Below, in pieces: positions 18,069 through 27,345 of a DNA stretch of 64,000 nucleotides. Source of the DNA: Bradyrhizobium sp. JYMT SZCCT0428 (lineage in GTDB: Bacteria; Pseudomonadota; Alphaproteobacteria; Rhizobiales; Xanthobacteraceae); assembly GCF_018131075.1 (NCBI RefSeq), contig NZ_JAFCLS010000009.1, positions 124,001 to 188,000 of the forward strand. The letters are read 5' to 3'. Numbering within the stretch: the stretch's first letter is position 1; each line of letters opens with the position of its first letter. The notes below the pieces were generated by a model that made no database searches, was not told the DNA's origin, and was given only the letters and a program-made list of their open reading frames with translations. A program made the translations under genes and the position numbers.

Positions 18069-21000
18069 TTAGTGCCGGAGCGGCGTCCTCAAGTCGAGCG
18101 TCAAAGGAAATTCTATTGTGCGTTCCTCGGGCGGCAGATCGACCTTTCCCGGGGTGTGGCCGTGGTCCTGAAACCGGGCCAGCCGCCGCGCCTCGGCCTC
18201 GTAGGAATTGACCGGCTTGGTGTCATAGCTGCGGCCGCCGGGATGGGCGACATGGTAGACGCAGCCGCCGAGCGAGCGGCCGTTCCAGGTATCAATTAAA
18301 TCAAATGTCAGCGGGGCGTGGACCGGAATGGTCGGATGCAGCCCGGACGCCGGTTGCCAGGCCTTGAAACGGACACCGGCGACCGCCTCTCCGGAGCGGC
18401 CGGTGGCCGTCATCGGCATCCGCCGGCCATTGCAGGTGACGACGTGGCGGCCTTCGACGAAGCCAGACGCCTTGATCTGCAACCGTTCCACCGACGAATC
18501 GACATAGCGCACGGTGCCGCCGGCCGAGCCCTCCTCGCCGAGCACGTGCCACGGCTCCAGCGCCTGCCGCAGTTCCAGCGAAACGCCGCCGTGATGAACC
18601 CGGCCGAACACCGGGAAACGAAATTCGAGCTGCGCGGAATACCATTCCGGTGAAAATTCGTAGCCGGACTGCTTGAGCTCTTCGAGCACGCCCAAAAAGT
18701 CTTCCCAGAGAAAATGCGGCAGCATGAAGCGGTCATGCAGCGTGGTGCCCCAGCGCACGAACTGGCCTTGTTGCGGTTCGCGCCACATTTTTGCGATCAG
18801 CGCCCGGATCAAGAGTTGCTGCGCCAGCGACATGCGCGGATCGGGCGGCATTTCCAGCGCGCGGAACTCGACCAGTCCGAGTCGGCCGGTCGGGCCATCA
18901 GGCGAATAGAGCTTGTCGATGCAGATTTCGGCGCGATGGGTGTTGCCTGTTATGTCGACCAGGATGTGCCGGAACAGGCGGTCGACCAGCCATAGCGGCG
19001 CCTCGATGCCCGGCGGCGGCACGTGCGCCAGCGCGATTTCCAGTTCATAGAGCCCGTCATGCCGCGCCTCGTCGATACGCGGCGCCTGGCTGGTCGGGCC
19101 GATGAACATGCCCGAGAACAGATAGGACAGCGACGGATGACGCTGCCAGTACAGCACAAGGCTCTTCAACAGATCGGGCCGGCGCAGGAACGGTGAATCT
19201 TGCGGCGTGCTGCCGCCGACCACGACGTGGTTGCCGCCGCCGGTGCCGGTGTGACGGCCGTCGACCAGGAAACGGTTGGCGCCGAGGCGCGTCTTGGCAG
19301 CATCCTCGTAAAGGCCGTAGGTGATATCGACCGCCTCGCGCCAGCTTTGCGCCGGCTGGATGTTGATCTCGATCACGCCGGGATCGGGCGTGACCTTGAT
19401 GACTTCGACGCGCGGATCATACGGCGGCGAATAGCCCTCGACATGGACCTGCAACTGCAGCTCTTCGGCGGTCGCTTCTACCGCCGTGACCAGCTCCAGA
19501 TAATCGTCGACCTTCTCGACCGGCGGCATGAAGGCGCAGAGGATGCCGTCGCGGATTTCGATCGACATCGCCGTGCGCACGGGTTCGAGTTTTGGCTTCT
19601 CTTTTTTCTTTTCGGCTTCCGTCTGATCTTGGCCGGACGTTGGCAGTTCGTCGCGCGGCTCCATCGGATCCTGCTCGACGATGTAGGGATATTCTTCCGG
19701 CGGAATGTGTTCCAGCGAAGCGATCGGCAGCCGCAGGCCCAGCGGAGAATCGCCTGGAAACAGGAACAGATGGCCGCGCCGGATCTTCCAGCGTTCGCTG
19801 CGCCAGTGCCCTGGCGGGTGCTTGAAGGCCTCGTTCCAGCGCTGGATCGGCAGCACAAATCCCTTGGGCTTGTTGAGCCCGGAATCGAACACCCGCGCCA
19901 TCCGTGAGCGCTCTTCCGGATCGGCCAATTTGGAGTCGGTCGGATCGACATTGGCCGGCAGCGCCGCTTCCTTCTGCAGCCAATGCGCGGTGTCTTCGAA
20001 GGCGGGCAGCACGTAGTCCGTCGCGAGTCCGAGCTTTTGTGCGACGCCTTCGGCAAAATGTTCGGCGTCGGCGATTTCGGCCTTGCGCGGATTTTCGATG
20101 CTCGCAATCAGGTCGGCGTTCTTCCAGATCGGCACGCCATCCTTGCGCCAATAAAGCCCGAACGCCCAGCGTGGCAGGCTCTCGCCCGGATACCATTTGC
20201 CCTGCCCGTAATGCAGCAGGCCGCCAGGCGCGAAACGCGCATGCAATTTGCGGATCAAATCGTCGGCCAGCGCGCGCTTGGTCGGGCCGACGGCAGCGAT
20301 ATTCCATTCCGGCGATTCCAGATCGTCGACCGAGACGAAGGTCGGCTCGCCGCCCATCGTCAGCCGCACGTCGTCCTTTTTCAGATCGGCATCGACCGCC
20401 TCGCCGAGCCTGTCGAGACGCGACCAGGATTCGTCCGAGAACGGCCGCGTGATCCGCGGGGCCTCGCGGATGCGCTTGACGCTCATCTCGAAGCCGAACT
20501 CGACATTGGCAAAGCCGGCGCTGCCTGAAATCGGCGCCGCCGAACGATAATGCGGCGTGGCGGCGACGGGGATGTGTCCCTCGCCGGTCAGCATGCCCGA
20601 GGTGACGTCGAACCCGATCCACCCTGCCCCCGGCAGATAGACCTCGGCCCAGGCATGCAGATCGGTGAAATCGCTTTCGACCTCGCGCGGGCCTTCGACC
20701 GGATCGATGTCGGGGCGGAGTTGAATGAGATAGCCGGAGACAAAACGCGCCGCGAGCCCGAGATGCCTGAAGATCTGGATCAGGAGCCAGGCGGAGTCGC
20801 GGCAGGAACCCGAGCCGGCGGCGAGCGTCTCCTCCGGCGTCTGGGTGCCCGGCTCCATGCGGATGACGTAACCGATTTTCTTCTGCAGCTGCGCGTTGAG
20901 GCCGACCAGGAAATTGACGGTGCTGTCGGCCTCACGCGGGATGTCCTTCAGGTAGGCGGCAAACAGCGGCCCCTCGTCCGAGGTCGCCAGATATGGCGCC

Positions 21001-21341
21001 AGCTCGGTCTTGAGATCGTTGGTATATTGAAACGGAAAAGTAGTGGCATAGGGCTCGACGAAGAAGTCGAACGGATTGACCACGGTCATCTGGGTCGAGA
21101 AATCGACCTCGATCTTCAGCTCGGTCGCCTTCTCCGGGAACACGAATCGCGCCAGCCAGTTGCCTTGCGGATCCTGCTGCCAGTTCACGAAATGATTTGA
21201 AGGCGTGACCTTGAGCGAATAGCTCAGGATCGGCGTGCGCGTGTGCGGCGCCGGCCGCAAGCGTACGGTTTGAGGCCCGATGTCGATCGGTCGGTCGTAT
21301 TTGTAGTGCGTAACGTGATGTAGTGCGACGAAGATCGACAC
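18069..21341 (-). CDS. Giant transglutaminase-DUF2126 protein, first gene of the amidoligase operon
   Basis: 1090 residues starting at GTG 21341 (GGAG upstream). Residues 1-290 form a transglutaminase with beta domain ([21 protein letters not shown]) and triad Cys180 ([15 protein letters not shown]), His229 ([15 protein letters not shown]) and Asp245. Residues from about 320 form the DUF2126/COG4196 region ([60 protein letters not shown]). The GGEPTF, GGGNH and E/R-rich motifs suggest a catalytic nucleotide-binding or ligase-like fold, but its chemistry is not established. There is no signal peptide. The protein leads the three-gene operon and should work with the ATP-grasp/alpha-E fusion 23 bp downstream. 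Its size and domain order are normal for the family. Confidence 0.93.
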   Translation of the reverse strand: MSIFVALHHVTHYKYDRPIDIGPQTVRLRPAPHTRTPILSYSLKVTPSNHFVNWQQDPQGNWLARFVFPEKATELKIEVDFSTQMTVVNPFDFFVEPYATTFPFQYTNDLKTELAPYLATSDEGPLFAAYLKDIPREADSTVNFLVGLNAQLQKKIGYVIRMEPGTQTPEETLAAGSGSCRDSAWLLIQIFRHLGLAARFVSGYLIQLRPDIDPVEGPREVESDFTDLHAWAEVYLPGAGWIGFDVTSGMLTGEGHIPVAATPHYRSAAPISGSAGFANVEFGFEMSVKRIREAPRITRPFSDESWSRLDRLGEAVDADLKKDDVRLTMGGEPTFVSVDDLESPEWNIAAVGPTKRALADDLIRKLHARFAPGGLLHYGQGKWYPGESLPRWAFGLYWRKDGVPIWKNADLIASIENPRKAEIADAEHFAEGVAQKLGLATDYVLPAFEDTAHWLQKEAALPANVDPTDSKLADPEERSRMARVFDSGLNKPKGFVLPIQRWNEAFKHPPGHWRSERWKIRRGHLFLFPGDSPLGLRLPIASLEHIPPEEYPYIVEQDPMEPRDELPTSGQDQTEAEKKKEKPKLEPVRTAMSIEIRDGILCAFMPPVEKVDDYLELVTAVEATAEELQLQVHVEGYSPPYDPRVEVIKVTPDPGVIEINIQPAQSWREAVDITYGLYEDAAKTRLGANRFLVDGRHTGTGGGNHVVVGGSTPQDSPFLRRPDLLKSLVLYWQRHPSLSYLFSGMFIGPTSQAPRIDEARHDGLYELEIALAHVPPPGIEAPLWLVDRLFRHILVDITGNTHRAEICIDKLYSPDGPTGRLGLVEFRALEMPPDPRMSLAQQLLIRALIAKMWREPQQGQFVRWGTTLHDRFMLPHFLWEDFLGVLEELKQSGYEFSPEWYSAQLEFRFPVFGRVHHGGVSLELRQALEPWHVLGEEGSAGGTVRYVDSSVERLQIKASGFVEGRHVVTCNGRRMPMTATGRSGEAVAGVRFKAWQPASGLHPTIPVHAPLTFDLIDTWNGRSLGGCVYHVAHPGGRSYDTKPVNSYEAEARRLARFQDHGHTPGKVDLPPEERTIEFPLTLDLRTPLRH

Positions 21342-21649
21342 GGACAGGCTACTCCAGCAGCTTTTTTAAGCAGAACACTGGTTCCGGTCGACATCAAGCA
21401 CTAACAACGGGCATGGGGTGCCTACGGGAAGTGCGGAATTGAGGCGTTTTGCCAGCCACCTCGTCGTGGCCGGGCTCGTCCCGGCCATCCACGTCTTGCT
21501 TTCTATTCGCACTTAGAAAGCAAGAAAGACGTGGATGCCCGGCACCCGTCTCCGCCAAGGCTCCGACGTGGCCAAGAGCCGCCGGCTCGCCGAAGCTTTA
21601 GCGAAGGCGGCAAGGCCGGGCATGACGGAACTGATTGCCTGTCCTCACA
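21342..21649. other. Intergenic region with promoter of the amidoligase operon and a palindromic repeat
   Basis: The first 120 bp should hold the promoter of the minus-strand operon that starts at 21341. The remainder is occupied by the repeat annotated at 21462-21630. No gene was seen. Confidence 0.5.
21462..21630. repeat. Intergenic palindromic repeat, family A (long variant)
   Basis: The left arm (GTCGTGGCCGGGCTCGTCCC, then GGCCATCCACGTCTT) and right arm (GACGTGGATGCCCGG, later GGCCGGGCATGACGG) are inverted copies. The same arms recur at 46299, 48021 and 54139. This copy carries about 60 bp of additional sequence in its right half. Such elements resemble REP/BIME-type repeats of Bradyrhizobium intergenic regions. 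Confidence 0.85.
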
Positions 21650-23173
21650 TCACATCGTCGCGCCGATCACCCACGGCGCAAACTCGGCGCTGCCGAAATC
21701 GAAACTCTCGCTCTTGGTCGGCTGGCCCGATGCGGTTTTCAGCATCAGCTCGAAGATGCGCTGGCCGCATTCCTGCACGGTTTCCTGGCCGTCGAGGATG
21801 GTGCCGCAATTGACGTCCATGTCCTCTTCCATGCGCGTGTACATCGGCGTGTTGGTCGCAAGCTTGATCGAGGGCGCGGGCTTGCAGCCGAACACGCTGC
21901 CGCGGCCGGTGGTGAAGCAGACCAGATTGGCGCCGCCCGCCACCTGCCCGGTCGCCGCGACCGGGTCGTAGCCCGGCGTATCCATGAACACAAAACCCTT
22001 CTTGGTGACGGGCTCGGCGTAGTTCAGCACGTCGACCAGATTGGTGGTGCCGGCCTTGGCCATCGCGCCCAGTGATTTTTCTAGGATCGTGGTGAGGCCG
22101 CCGGCCTTGTTGCCGGGGCTCGGATTGGCGTTCATCTCGGCGCCTTCCCGCGCCGTGTATTCATCCCACCAGCGCATCAGGCCGACGAGTTTTTCGCCGA
22201 CCTCGCGGCTGACCGCGCGGCGCGTCAACAGATGTTCGGCGCCATAGGTCTCCGGCGTCTCCGACAGGATCACGGTGCCGCCATGGCGCACCAGCAGATC
22301 GCTCGCGGCGCCCAGCGCCGGATTGGCTGACACGCCTGAATAGCCGTCGGAGCCGCCGCATTGCAGGGCCACCGTCAGTTCGCTCGCCGGCACCGGCTCA
22401 CGCTTCACTTTATTCGCGTCGATCAACGCCTCGCGCACAAAGGCGACGCCGGCTTCCACGGTCTTGCGGGTGCCGCCGACTTCCTGGATGTCCATCGCGC
22501 GCAGACGGCCCGCGAGCTTCTGCTCCTGCATCAAGCCGCCGATCTGGTTGACCTCGCAGCCGAGGCCGAGCACGACGACGGCCGAAAAATTCGCATGCCG
22601 CGCGTAACCGCCCAGCGTCCGCCGCAGCAGCGCCAGCGGCTCGTCCTGCGTCATGCCGCAACCGGTCTTGTGCGTCAGCGCCACCACGCCGTCGACGTTG
22701 GGAAAATCCGCCAGCGGATTGTCGCCGGTGAACGGATTTTTCTTGAACATGTCAGCGACGATACCGGCGACATGCGCGCTGCAATTCACCGAGGTGAGAA
22801 TGCCGATATAGTTGCGGGTCGCGACCCGCCCGTCGGAACGGCGGATGCCGTCGAAGGTCGCGGGCAGATCGAAATTCGGCGTCGGGATAACGTCGACGCC
22901 GAACGCGTAGTCCTTGGCGAAATCGCCCATGCCGCAATTCTGGGTGTGGACGTGCTGGCCCGGCGCGATGGGGATCGTCGCAAAGCCGATGATCTGGCCG
23001 TAGCGCCGCACCGGCTCGCCGGCCGCGATCGGCTTGATCGCCACCTTGTGGCCGGCGGGAATCCGCTCGACCGTGGTGACGCCGTCGGCCACGACCATGC
23101 CCGCCGGCAGGCTGGAACGTGCAATCAGCACGCCATCATCGGGGTGCAAGCGGATCACGGGGGCTGGGGCCAT
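21650..23173 (-). CDS. UxaA-family sugar-acid dehydratase (altronate/galactarate dehydratase type)
   Basis: 507 residues. An N-terminal SAF-like domain (about 5-80, PVIRLHPDDGVLIARSSLPAGM) precedes the two-part UxaA/GarD catalytic region: GRVATRNYIGILTSVNCSAH, VDGVVALTHKTGCGMTQDE, GLGCEVNQIGGLM, ALQCGGSDGYSGVSANPALG and VNCGTILDGQE. Family members remove water from altronate, galactarate or related sugar acids using Fe(II) bound by conserved Cys/His residues. AGGAGAC precedes the ATG. It is downstream of an HpaI-type aldolase and an Ldh2-type dehydrogenase, so the three may degrade a sugar acid to pyruvate plus an aldehyde. The exact substrate cannot be read from sequence. Confidence 0.9.
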   Translation of the reverse strand: MAPAPVIRLHPDDGVLIARSSLPAGMVVADGVTTVERIPAGHKVAIKPIAAGEPVRRYGQIIGFATIPIAPGQHVHTQNCGMGDFAKDYAFGVDVIPTPNFDLPATFDGIRRSDGRVATRNYIGILTSVNCSAHVAGIVADMFKKNPFTGDNPLADFPNVDGVVALTHKTGCGMTQDEPLALLRRTLGGYARHANFSAVVVLGLGCEVNQIGGLMQEQKLAGRLRAMDIQEVGGTRKTVEAGVAFVREALIDANKVKREPVPASELTVALQCGGSDGYSGVSANPALGAASDLLVRHGGTVILSETPETYGAEHLLTRRAVSREVGEKLVGLMRWWDEYTAREGAEMNANPSPGNKAGGLTTILEKSLGAMAKAGTTNLVDVLNYAEPVTKKGFVFMDTPGYDPVAATGQVAGGANLVCFTTGRGSVFGCKPAPSIKLATNTPMYTRMEEDMDVNCGTILDGQETVQECGQRIFELMLKTASGQPTKSESFDFGSAEFAPWVIGATM

Positions 23174-23312
23174 GACAGGTCTCCTGGCTATCTCAAAACG
23201 ATCGTGCCCCGGATGCTGGTGATCCGGGGCCCATGTCTTACCACAACAAATCGGTCCCGGCTCTGCGATGCACCGCCAAGGAAGCGCTGCATCGCGTCCG
23301 GAACACCAGAGC

Positions 23313-24092
23313 TTACGCCTTGCCGGCTGAGTCCTTGCGGGTCTGGTTCACCTGCATCTTGGCGTAGGTCGCCATCAGGCCGCTCTCGTTGGACAGCGTC
23401 ACCAGCTTGAAGCCCATGTTGATCGCGCGGACGGCGCCTTCTGCGCCCGAGCAGTGGATGCCCGCGTGCAGGCCGCGCTTGCCGCATTCCTTGATGATCT
23501 TCTCGTAGATCTTGAGGATTTCCGGCTCCTCGCGGTCGAGCTTCGGCACCAGGCCGTAGGAGAAGCCGAGATCGGAGGGTCCGATATAGACGCCGTTGAT
23601 TCCCTCGACATCGAGGATCGCTTCCATGTTCTCGACGGCCGTCTTGGTCTCCATCATCGGCAGCAGCACGATTTCGTCATTGGCGGTCTGCTGATAGGTG
23701 CCGGCGGAACCGTACATGCCGGAGCGGATCGGGCCGTTCGAGCGCGTGCCCTTCGGCGGATACTTCGCATACTGAACCAGGTTCTTCGCTTCCTCCGGCG
23801 TGTTGATCATCGGGCAGATCACGCCATAGGCGCCGCCGTCGAGCACCTTGCCGATGATGCCGGGCTCGTTCCAGGGAACGCGGACCATCGGCGTCACCGG
23901 GTGACCGTTCATCGCCTGGAAACACTGCACCATCGACTGATAATCCTGCACGCCGTGCTGCATATCCACGGTGACGCTGTCGAAGCCGCATTGTGCGATC
24001 ACTTCGGCCGAAAACCCTGACGGGATGGCCAGCCAGGCGTTGACGACGGCCTTGCCCGAAGCCCAGACTTTCTTGACGTTGTTTGTAGTCAT
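23313..24092 (-). CDS. HpcH/HpaI-family class II aldolase
   Basis: 259 residues. The start at 24092 (MTTNNVKKVW) has AAGGAAAC nine bases upstream; the in-frame codon 30 nt earlier does not. It is a TIM barrel with the family's metal/catalytic features: FDSVTVDMQHG (His base), PMVRVPWNEPG (Arg), PMMETKTAVENMEAILDVEGINGVYIGPSDLG (Glu and Asp metal ligands). Members cleave 4-hydroxy-2-oxo acids to pyruvate and an aldehyde. It could supply the HpaI step (4-hydroxy-2-oxoheptanedioate to pyruvate and succinic semialdehyde) for the hpa genes 2 kb away, which otherwise lack it. Its operon partners point instead to a sugar-acid pathway. Both are possible and neither is shown. Confidence 0.9.
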   Translation of the reverse strand: MTTNNVKKVWASGKAVVNAWLAIPSGFSAEVIAQCGFDSVTVDMQHGVQDYQSMVQCFQAMNGHPVTPMVRVPWNEPGIIGKVLDGGAYGVICPMINTPEEAKNLVQYAKYPPKGTRSNGPIRSGMYGSAGTYQQTANDEIVLLPMMETKTAVENMEAILDVEGINGVYIGPSDLGFSYGLVPKLDREEPEILKIYEKIIKECGKRGLHAGIHCSGAEGAVRAINMGFKLVTLSNESGLMATYAKMQVNQTRKDSAGKA

Positions 24093-24132
24093 TGATCGCG
24101 TTTCCTTTTGTGATCGTTGCAATCGGTGGATT

Positions 24133-25230
24133 TCACTGAACAGCTGAGCTCACCGCCCGCTGGATACTGACCTCGCTGACACCGACCTCACGGGCGGTAC
24201 TGACGATCGCTGCCCAGGTATCATCCGGCAGCGGCACACCGTTGCTGGTGCGGTCGGCACGCATTTTCTTCTCGGGATCGCCGGGGATCAGCACGGCGTC
24301 AACGCCTGAGATCGGCTTGGTGGCCCGGATGAAGTCGACATAGCGCGAGATTTCGCCGTCGAAGAAATTGCTGGTGTCGATCACCTTGGGATCGACATAG
24401 ATCGCGAGCATGCCGTTGGCGAATTGCCGGTCCGCCGAAGTAGCACCAGTGCCGGTCAATGCGCCGCCGAGCAGTTCGCAGATGAAGGCGAGCCCTGAGC
24501 CCTTGTGCTCGCCGAACGCCCGGATCGCGCCGGTGCCCTTGGTGTGATCGCGCGGGCCTTCCGCGCCGTGCGGCCCATAGAGCACCGCCGGGTCTTCATT
24601 CAGTGTGCCGTCGGCATCGACCAGCGCACCCGCAGGCAATTTCTTGCCGCCGCGGCTCGCGACCAGCACCTTGCCTTCGGCGACAACCGAGGTCGCGAAA
24701 TCGAGCACGATCGGATCCTGGCCCTTTCGCGGAATGCCTACGCAATAAGGCGCGGTCGACAGCCGCTTCTCGACGCCGCCATAGGGCGCAACCAGCAGCG
24801 AGCCGGCGGCGTTGACGAAATGCACCGAGACGAGGCCCTCGGCTGCAGCCATCTCCGCCCAGTCGCCGACGCGGCCGATATGGCCGGCGTTGCGCAGCGC
24901 GATCGCGGCCAGCCCCGCCTTCTTGCATTTCTCGATGCCGATCCGCACCGCCTGCGGCGTCACGGTCTGTCCGTACCCGAACTTGCCGTCGACGACCGCA
25001 AGCGAAGGCGTATCAACCACGACTTCGACGGTCTGATCGGGAACCACCCTTCCCGTCTTCCTCCAGCTGACATAGAGCGGCACCCGGATCACGCCGTGGC
25101 TGTCATGGCCGGTGAGATTGGCTGTGGTCAGATAGGTCGCGATGCGCCTTGCTTCTTCGGCGGAGGATTCCGAACGGGAAAAGACCTCGGCAACGAAGTT
25201 GATCAAATTGCTGACTTGGATCGTGACCAT
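24133..25230 (-). CDS. Ldh2/malate-lactate dehydrogenase family oxidoreductase
   Basis: 365 residues of the NAD(P)-dependent Ldh2/YlbC/YbiC fold, unrelated to classic Rossmann LDH. Landmarks: TANLTGHDSHGVIRVPLYV (active-site His), AIALRNAGHIGRVGDWAEMAAAEGLVSVHFVNA (second His region), LSTAPYCVGIPRKGQDPIVLDFATS and AFGEHKGSGLAFICELLGGALTG. Members reduce or oxidise 2-oxo/2-hydroxy acids such as ureidoglycolate, malate or delta-1-piperideine-2-carboxylate. The predicted operon runs from here into the aldolase (40 bp) and UxaA (139 bp). The region upstream of 25230 shows only a weak ribosome-binding site. The regulator gene ends 213 bp upstream, so read-through from it is possible. Confidence 0.9.
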   Translation of the reverse strand: MVTIQVSNLINFVAEVFSRSESSAEEARRIATYLTTANLTGHDSHGVIRVPLYVSWRKTGRVVPDQTVEVVVDTPSLAVVDGKFGYGQTVTPQAVRIGIEKCKKAGLAAIALRNAGHIGRVGDWAEMAAAEGLVSVHFVNAAGSLLVAPYGGVEKRLSTAPYCVGIPRKGQDPIVLDFATSVVAEGKVLVASRGGKKLPAGALVDADGTLNEDPAVLYGPHGAEGPRDHTKGTGAIRAFGEHKGSGLAFICELLGGALTGTGATSADRQFANGMLAIYVDPKVIDTSNFFDGEISRYVDFIRATKPISGVDAVLIPGDPEKKMRADRTSNGVPLPDDTWAAIVSTAREVGVSEVSIQRAVSSAVQ

Positions 25231-25443
25231 GTCTGGAGTTCAGCCTGTTCTTCGTCGTTCGGTCCAGCCGCATCATCCCGCGACGAAACCGCTAGCTCCC
25301 GTGCCGGTTTTCATGACCGGCTTGGCTGCACTTTGAGCGAAAAATGGCATGCGTGTCTATGGCCTCAGTCGCATTCGGGCAATGATTGCAATCATTTGCC
25401 TCCCCGCTATGCGTGGCGCCGGTAGCATCATGCAAATTTGTGC

Positions 25444-25992
25444 TCACTCCTCGATCTCGCCGCTTTCCTCGCCTGCCACTTCCATGGCCACGAGGCTGCG
25501 TTCCAGCACGCCCAGCATATCCTGCAATTCGGCAAGCTTGCGGGCACCATAACGGCTGGTGATTTCGGCGTAGATCGCTTCCGAGGTCGGCGCCACCGCC
25601 TCGATCAGTTTCAGTCCCTTGGCTGATATCGATACAACGGCGCGGCGCAGGTCGGCCTTGGCCGTACGGCGCTCGATCAACTGGCGCGCTTCGAGATCGC
25701 GCAGGATGCGCGACAGGCTTGGTCCCAGCAGAAACGCGACACGCGCCAGCTCGGTCACTTCAATGGCATCCACGGTCGTGAGCGCGCGCAGGATCCGCCA
25801 TTGCTGTTCGGTGAGGCCGTGATTGCGCAAGGAGGGGCGGAACTGCCGCATCACGGCTTCGCGGGCGCGCAGCAGCGACATCGGCAGCGAACGCGAGAAG
25901 TCGCGCATCGGCGCGCGCCGCGCCGTCTCGGCCGCTTCGGTGTTGGATTCCGTCTGCGATTTCTTCCGTGCCATCCGCCAATCGTCCGCCAT
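25444..25992 (-). CDS. hpaR: MarR-family regulator of homoprotocatechuate degradation
   Basis: 182 residues counted from the ATG at 25992; an in-frame ATG at 25974 (MARKKSQ) is also possible. The MarR winged helix covers about 40-160: SLLRAREAVMRQFRPSLRNHGLTEQQWRILRAL, EVTELARVAFLLGPSLSRILRDLEARQLIERRT (recognition) and KADLRRAVVSISAKG (wing). The motif set matches the HpaR subgroup, whose ligands are homoprotocatechuate and 4-hydroxyphenylacetate. It is divergent from hpaH, with a perfect palindrome in the shared promoter region, which fits repression of both itself and the hpa operon until the aromatic appears. An acidic tail (GEESGEIEE) is unremarkable. Confidence 0.88.
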   Translation of the reverse strand: MADDWRMARKKSQTESNTEAAETARRAPMRDFSRSLPMSLLRAREAVMRQFRPSLRNHGLTEQQWRILRALTTVDAIEVTELARVAFLLGPSLSRILRDLEARQLIERRTAKADLRRAVVSISAKGLKLIEAVAPTSEAIYAEITSRYGARKLAELQDMLGVLERSLVAMEVAGEESGEIEE

Positions 25993-26062
25993 CACTAATG
26001 CTGATCAAAGGGAATAAAGTTTTGCGGTGCAGCAAGCGTGGATTCGGTTTGATCAATATCAC

Positions 26063-26074
26063 TTAACATGTTAA
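26063..26074. promoter_or_regulatory. Putative HpaR operator (12-bp palindrome)
   Basis: TTAACATGTTAA is a perfect 12-bp palindrome in the AT-rich 116-bp gap between hpaR and hpaH, 34 nt before the hpaH start. Imperfect symmetry extends on both sides (GATCAATATCAC, then TCATATTCC). Position, size and symmetry are typical of a MarR-family operator. This is an inference from position; no binding data are implied. Confidence 0.6.
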
Positions 26075-26108
26075 TCATATTCCGGCACCATCTTTTTGCT
26101 GAGCATAT

Positions 26109-26915
26109 ATGGCCCTTTCCAACGACCAGATTCGCGCCGCCGCCGAGCGGCTGGACCATGCGGAAAAGACCCGCACGCAGATCCGGCAGATTTCGCTCGA
26201 GCACCCCGGCATCACGATCGGCGACGCCTACGCGATCCAGAAGGCGTGGGTCGACATGAAGATCGCGCAGGGCCGCATTGTCAAAGGCCACAAGATCGGC
26301 CTGACCTCGAAGGCGATGCAGAGCGCGCTCAATATCAACGAGCCGGATTCCGGCATCCTGCTCGACGACATGTTCTTTGCCGACGGCGGACTGGTACCAT
26401 CGGACCGCTTCATCGCCACCCGCGTCGAGGCCGAACTGGCGTTCGTGATGAAGACTCGGCTTTCGGGCCCGGATTGCACGATGTTCGATGTGCTCAACGC
26501 CACCGATTTCGTGGTGCCGGCGCTGGAAATTCTGGACACACGCGTCGAGCGGGTCGATCCGCAAACCAAGGCAACACGAAAAATCTTCGACACCATCGCC
26601 GACAACGCCGCCAATGCCGGCATCGTGCTCGGCGGCCGGCCGATCCGCCCGATGGACGCCGACCTGCGCTGGATCGGCGCGCTGTGCTTTCGCAACGGCC
26701 AGCTGGAAGAGACCGGGCTTGCCGCCGGCGTGCTCAACCATCCTGCAACTTCGGTGGCCTGGCTTGCCAACAAGATCGCGCCGAATGGCCTGGCGCTGGA
26801 AGCGGGGCAAGTAGTGCTGGCAGGGTCGTTCATTCGCCCGATCGAAACCCGCAAAGGCGACACGATCCAGGCCGACTATGGTCCCTACGGTTCGGTGAGC
26901 TGCTACTTCGCTTGA
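26109..26915 (+). CDS. hpaH: 2-oxo-hept-4-ene-1,7-dioate hydratase
   Basis: 268 residues, normal for HpaH. It adds water to 2-oxohept-enedioate to give 4-hydroxy-2-oxoheptanedioate, the substrate of HpaI aldolase. It has the FAH-like hydratase fold with VKGHKIGLTSKAMQSALNINEPDSGILLDDMFF, then RVEAELAFVMKTRLSG (metal-binding ExE), and VAWLANKIAPNGLALEAGQVVLAGSF. It is the first gene of the plus-strand hpa operon, 34 bp after the palindrome. The ribosome-binding site is weak. The order hpaH-F-E-D-G differs from enteric hpaGEDFHI. Confidence 0.93.
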   Translation: MALSNDQIRAAAERLDHAEKTRTQIRQISLEHPGITIGDAYAIQKAWVDMKIAQGRIVKGHKIGLTSKAMQSALNINEPDSGILLDDMFFADGGLVPSDRFIATRVEAELAFVMKTRLSGPDCTMFDVLNATDFVVPALEILDTRVERVDPQTKATRKIFDTIADNAANAGIVLGGRPIRPMDADLRWIGALCFRNGQLEETGLAAGVLNHPATSVAWLANKIAPNGLALEAGQVVLAGSFIRPIETRKGDTIQADYGPYGSVSCYFA

Positions 26916-26946
26916 TACTGAAACGGGAACTGCTGGAGTTAACGAC

Positions 26947-27345
26947 ATGCCGCATTTCACGATCGAATACTCCGCCAACCTCGACGGACGCGTCGATATG
27001 GGTGCTGTCGTGGAACTGGTGCGCAAGGCCGCGGTTGAAACCGGCATCTTCCCACTCGGCGGCATCCGTGTCCGCGCGATCAGATGCGAGCACTACGCGA
27101 TCGCCGACAACAGGCACAATTACGGCTTCCTCGACATGGTGCTGCGGCTCGGCGAAGGCCGCGACCTCGCCACCCGGAAGAAAGCGGGCGAGCACATCTT
27201 CAAAGCTCTCTCTGCCTATCTCGATCCGGTATTCACAGAGACAAAATTCGCGTTGTCGTTCGACATGCAGATCAACGACAAGGAAACCAGCTGGAAACGC
27301 AACAACATCCACGAAGCTCTGAAGGTGGAGACGGTCAATGGATAA
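26947..27345 (+). CDS. hpaF: 5-carboxymethyl-2-hydroxymuconate delta-isomerase
   Basis: 132 residues, the standard CHMI length. The tautomerase-fold enzyme uses the N-terminal proline exposed after Met removal; the protein begins MPHFTIEYSANLD, so Pro2 is present. RVRAIRCEHYAIADNRHNYGFLDMVLRLGEGRD is typical of the family, including the arginines that hold substrate carboxylates. GGAG lies eight bases before the start. Its 3' end overlaps the hpaE start by 8 nt, implying translational coupling. It isomerises the ring-cleaved acid after the dehydrogenase step. Confidence 0.92.
   Translation: MPHFTIEYSANLDGRVDMGAVVELVRKAAVETGIFPLGGIRVRAIRCEHYAIADNRHNYGFLDMVLRLGEGRDLATRKKAGEHIFKALSAYLDPVFTETKFALSFDMQINDKETSWKRNNIHEALKVETVNG

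Noticed and set aside
19417..20622. Second long minus-strand frame inside the giant transglutaminase gene
   Set aside because: Arg/Gly-rich frame-shifted reading of the real gene, with no recognisable domain.
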